A stretch of 17,462 bases of DNA from Clostridia bacterium (GTDB taxonomy: Bacteria > Bacillota_A > Clostridia > UMGS1883 > HGM11501): assembly GCA_017536285.1 (NCBI GenBank), contig JAFXHP010000039.1, positions 1-17,462 of the forward strand, given 5' to 3'. Under the pieces are notes generated by a model. It saw nothing but the letters and a program-made list of their open reading frames with translations. It was not told the origin of the DNA and did not search any database. Both the position numbers and the translations under genes were made by a program. Every line of letters begins with the position of its first letter. Within the stretch, counting starts at the first letter, position 1. Shown in pieces: positions 15,734 to 17,462 of this stretch.

Positions 15734-17462
15734 TTATTTTCTACATTCCAAAATAAAACCGGAACTTGCTTTTATTTTAACCGTAACCGCATTTTCCTCT
15801 GTTTTTATAATTTCACCTGTTCCGAATGGAATTTTTACATCTTTTATATCCGAAAGCGGTACAATTGTTTCTTCATCTTTATCCGAAATATTTACAAGAG
15901 TTATATACATCTTTTCCTTTCCCTTGTATCCTGCACAAAGGATATTTTTGTCATAGCCCGGCACGCCTTTAGGGAAAAATGGCAAAAGATCAGGAATCTC
16001 ACTTCGTATTGACTTATAATAGTTAATTGCATCCATAACAATCTTTGATTCTTCTTCATCGAACAAATATGTTTCTCCGCTTAAGTGAATACGCTTGAAC
16101 ATTGCATTTACAAGGGAGGCTTCTATTTCGTTTTTAGTATAGCTCTTTTTAGGTGCTACCCATACTGCCGCCTGTTCAGGAATGACACCCAAGGCACTGT
16201 TTGCTGCGATTATGCCGATTCTTTTATAGTCATCTGCATCTGTAAGAGACTGAAGTGCCGTATGTGAAAGGGATTCATACTCCATCCTCATTCCGCCGGA
16301 CGCACAGTTTTCAATTATGAGATGGGGATATTTTTCTCTTAGAGAATCAACCCATGAAATATATGCCTTTCCGTGTTTCATAAGTCCGTCTCCAAAGCTT
16401 GATGCGTCGTTTTCCGTACCGATGCCTGCATCAATGTTATAGTCAAACTTGAAATAGCCTATTCCAAGCTCACTAACCAGCCAGTCAACACGCTCAGTAA
16501 GATGAGCACGCACTCTTTCGCTTCTGAAATCGAGCTGATGTCTTCCGTGTTCCACGATTCTTTTTCCGTGACGTATAAAGAAATCCTCATCGGTAAAACG
16601 TGAAAGTGCCGGGCTTTTTATACCGATGGTTTCAGGTTCAAGCCATATACCGGGAATCATACCCTTTTCCTTTATATAGGAGAAGAGTTTTTTAATTCCG
16701 CCGGGGAATCTTCTTTCAACAACCTGCCACTCACCTACCGTATCCCACCATACTCCGTCTGCATACCAGCCTGCATCCATACAGTAAATTTCCGCACCCA
16801 ATTTTGCTGCCGCATCAATTACAGGCATTTCTCTTTCTGTCGTGGGGTTTGCCCAGAGACAATTTAAGTAGTCATTGAAAATTACAGGCTGATGCAAATC
16901 GCTTTCGGGACGGTTTATTATTTTCCTTCTGTATTTTGTCATCTCAAAAAGTGTTTCTTCAAAGTTTTTACCAAAGGCAACTGCCGCCTTAACCGTAGTA
17001 AAGCTTTCGCCCTTTTGAAGCTCCTTCCACCAGCCGTTGTCGTGTTCCGATGGGCCCGATGCTCTTAAATAGTAATATCCCTGATGCTCACTTACCTCGT
17101 AATGCCAGGAGGTGTTTGATTCTATCTGCCAGAAGAAAGCACGATTTGCTTCGATGTTAGCTAAAAATCCCTGAGGAAGATATTCCTTTGTAACCCATGA
17201 ACCGGTACCTGCATAAGAAAGCCTGTTAACGCCGCCCTTTATGAATCCTAGGTCTCTTAAGGAATACTCTTTATAATCCATTTCGCAGCACCAGCTGTTA
17301 TTAAATACCCCGATTTTTATTTTTTCGCAGGCATCTTTTTCTCCGCCTAAGTCAAGTCCCGTAAGTGCGATGCTCGATGCATATTCAAGACCTATTGCAT
17401 CATCCGATATATTTTTAATTTCGCTGTATGCCCTCAAAACATTTATTCCGTCAAAAATGACA
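15734..17462 (-). CDS. GH36 alpha-galactosidase (5' end outside window)
   Basis: The frame stays open to the right edge. The residues before the apparent TTG start at 17437 read VIFDGINVL and continue into RAYSEI, which fits the N-terminal beta-sandwich of GH36, so the gene is cut by the window; about 576 codons are visible against a usual 700 or more. GH36 signatures are clear: CMDAGWYADG, GIWLEPETIG, YFKFDYN with the nucleophile Asp (codon 16442-16444), ENCASGGMRME, and LTDADDYKR carrying the likely acid/base Asp. A short C-terminal beta domain follows. The family hydrolyses terminal alpha-galactose from oligosaccharides such as raffinose or galactomannan fragments with retention. A signal peptide cannot be judged because the N-terminus is missing. 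It lies 114 bases upstream of the SGNH-protein gene on the same strand. Confidence 0.92.
   Translation of the reverse strand, partial: VIFDGINVLRAYSEIKNISDDAIGLEYASSIALTGLDLGGEKDACEKIKIGVFNNSWCCEMDYKEYSLRDLGFIKGGVNRLSYAGTGSWVTKEYLPQGFLANIEANRAFFWQIESNTSWHYEVSEHQGYYYLRASGPSEHDNGWWKELQKGESFTTVKAAVAFGKNFEETLFEMTKYRRKIINRPESDLHQPVIFNDYLNCLWANPTTEREMPVIDAAAKLGAEIYCMDAGWYADGVWWDTVGEWQVVERRFPGGIKKLFSYIKEKGMIPGIWLEPETIGIKSPALSRFTDEDFFIRHGKRIVEHGRHQLDFRSERVRAHLTERVDWLVSELGIGYFKFDYNIDAGIGTENDASSFGDGLMKHGKAYISWVDSLREKYPHLIIENCASGGMRMEYESLSHTALQSLTDADDYKRIGIIAANSALGVIPEQAAVWVAPKKSYTKNEIEASLVNAMFKRIHLSGETYLFDEEESKIVMDAINYYKSIRSEIPDLLPFFPKGVPGYDKNILCAGYKGKEKMYITLVNISDKDEETIVPLSDIKDVKIPFGTGEIIKTEENAVTVKIKASSGFILECRK

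Overview
The window looks like part of a chromosome from an AT-rich, low-GC Gram-positive anaerobe, probably a Clostridia gut or rumen bacterium. The reasons are near-consensus sigma-A promoters, strong AAGGAGG ribosome binding sites, short intrinsic terminators, and secreted proteins that combine F5/8C (CBM32-like) modules with a 'stalk' (copper amine oxidase N-like) domain. This assignment is inference; no rRNA or marker gene is present. Nearly all genes form a glycan-degradation locus: two AraC-type regulators, five glycosidase or glycosidase-like proteins, a secreted SGNH esterase-like protein, a sugar-phosphate isomerase/epimerase-like protein and a Gfo/Idh/MocA oxidoreductase. No transporter lies inside the window.

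Layout: (1) 1-2138 (-) secreted GH71/GH99-like hydrolase whose C-terminus runs off the left edge; (2) 2292-3218 (+) divergent AraC regulator; (3) 3238-6066 (-) GH106-like protein, convergent with the regulator across a shared terminator; (4) 6138-8163 (-) two-gene operon of a TIM-barrel isomerase and a beta-propeller protein; (5) 8260-9459 (-) a complete retron: consensus promoter, structured msr-msd RNA and reverse transcriptase, closed by a hairpin; (6) 9463-11485 (-) AraC regulator overlapping a six-hairpin glycosidase-like gene; (7) 11589-12644 (+) divergent oxidoreductase; (8) 12686-15619 (-) secreted 977-residue protein with three F5/8C domains, a stalk domain and an SGNH hydrolase; (9) 15734-17462 (-) GH36 alpha-galactosidase whose N-terminus runs off the right edge.

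The carbohydrate genes plausibly act together: cell-surface or secreted proteins bind and deacetylate a branched polysaccharide or glycoprotein glycan, cytoplasmic GH36, GH106-like and six-hairpin enzymes trim the imported pieces, and the isomerase and oxidoreductase process the released sugars. Galactose and rhamnose suggest a pectin-like substrate, but this is not proven.

The most notable element is the retron. It is about 1.2 kb, sits exactly between two carbohydrate genes on the same strand, and has the retron-specific RT motifs NAxxH, YxDD and VTG. Just upstream lies an RNA with a1/a2 repeats, a candidate branching G, two msr stem-loops and a long msd hairpin. No recognisable retron effector or toxin gene is next to it. 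A second theme is that several promoters here are built into perfect inverted repeats.
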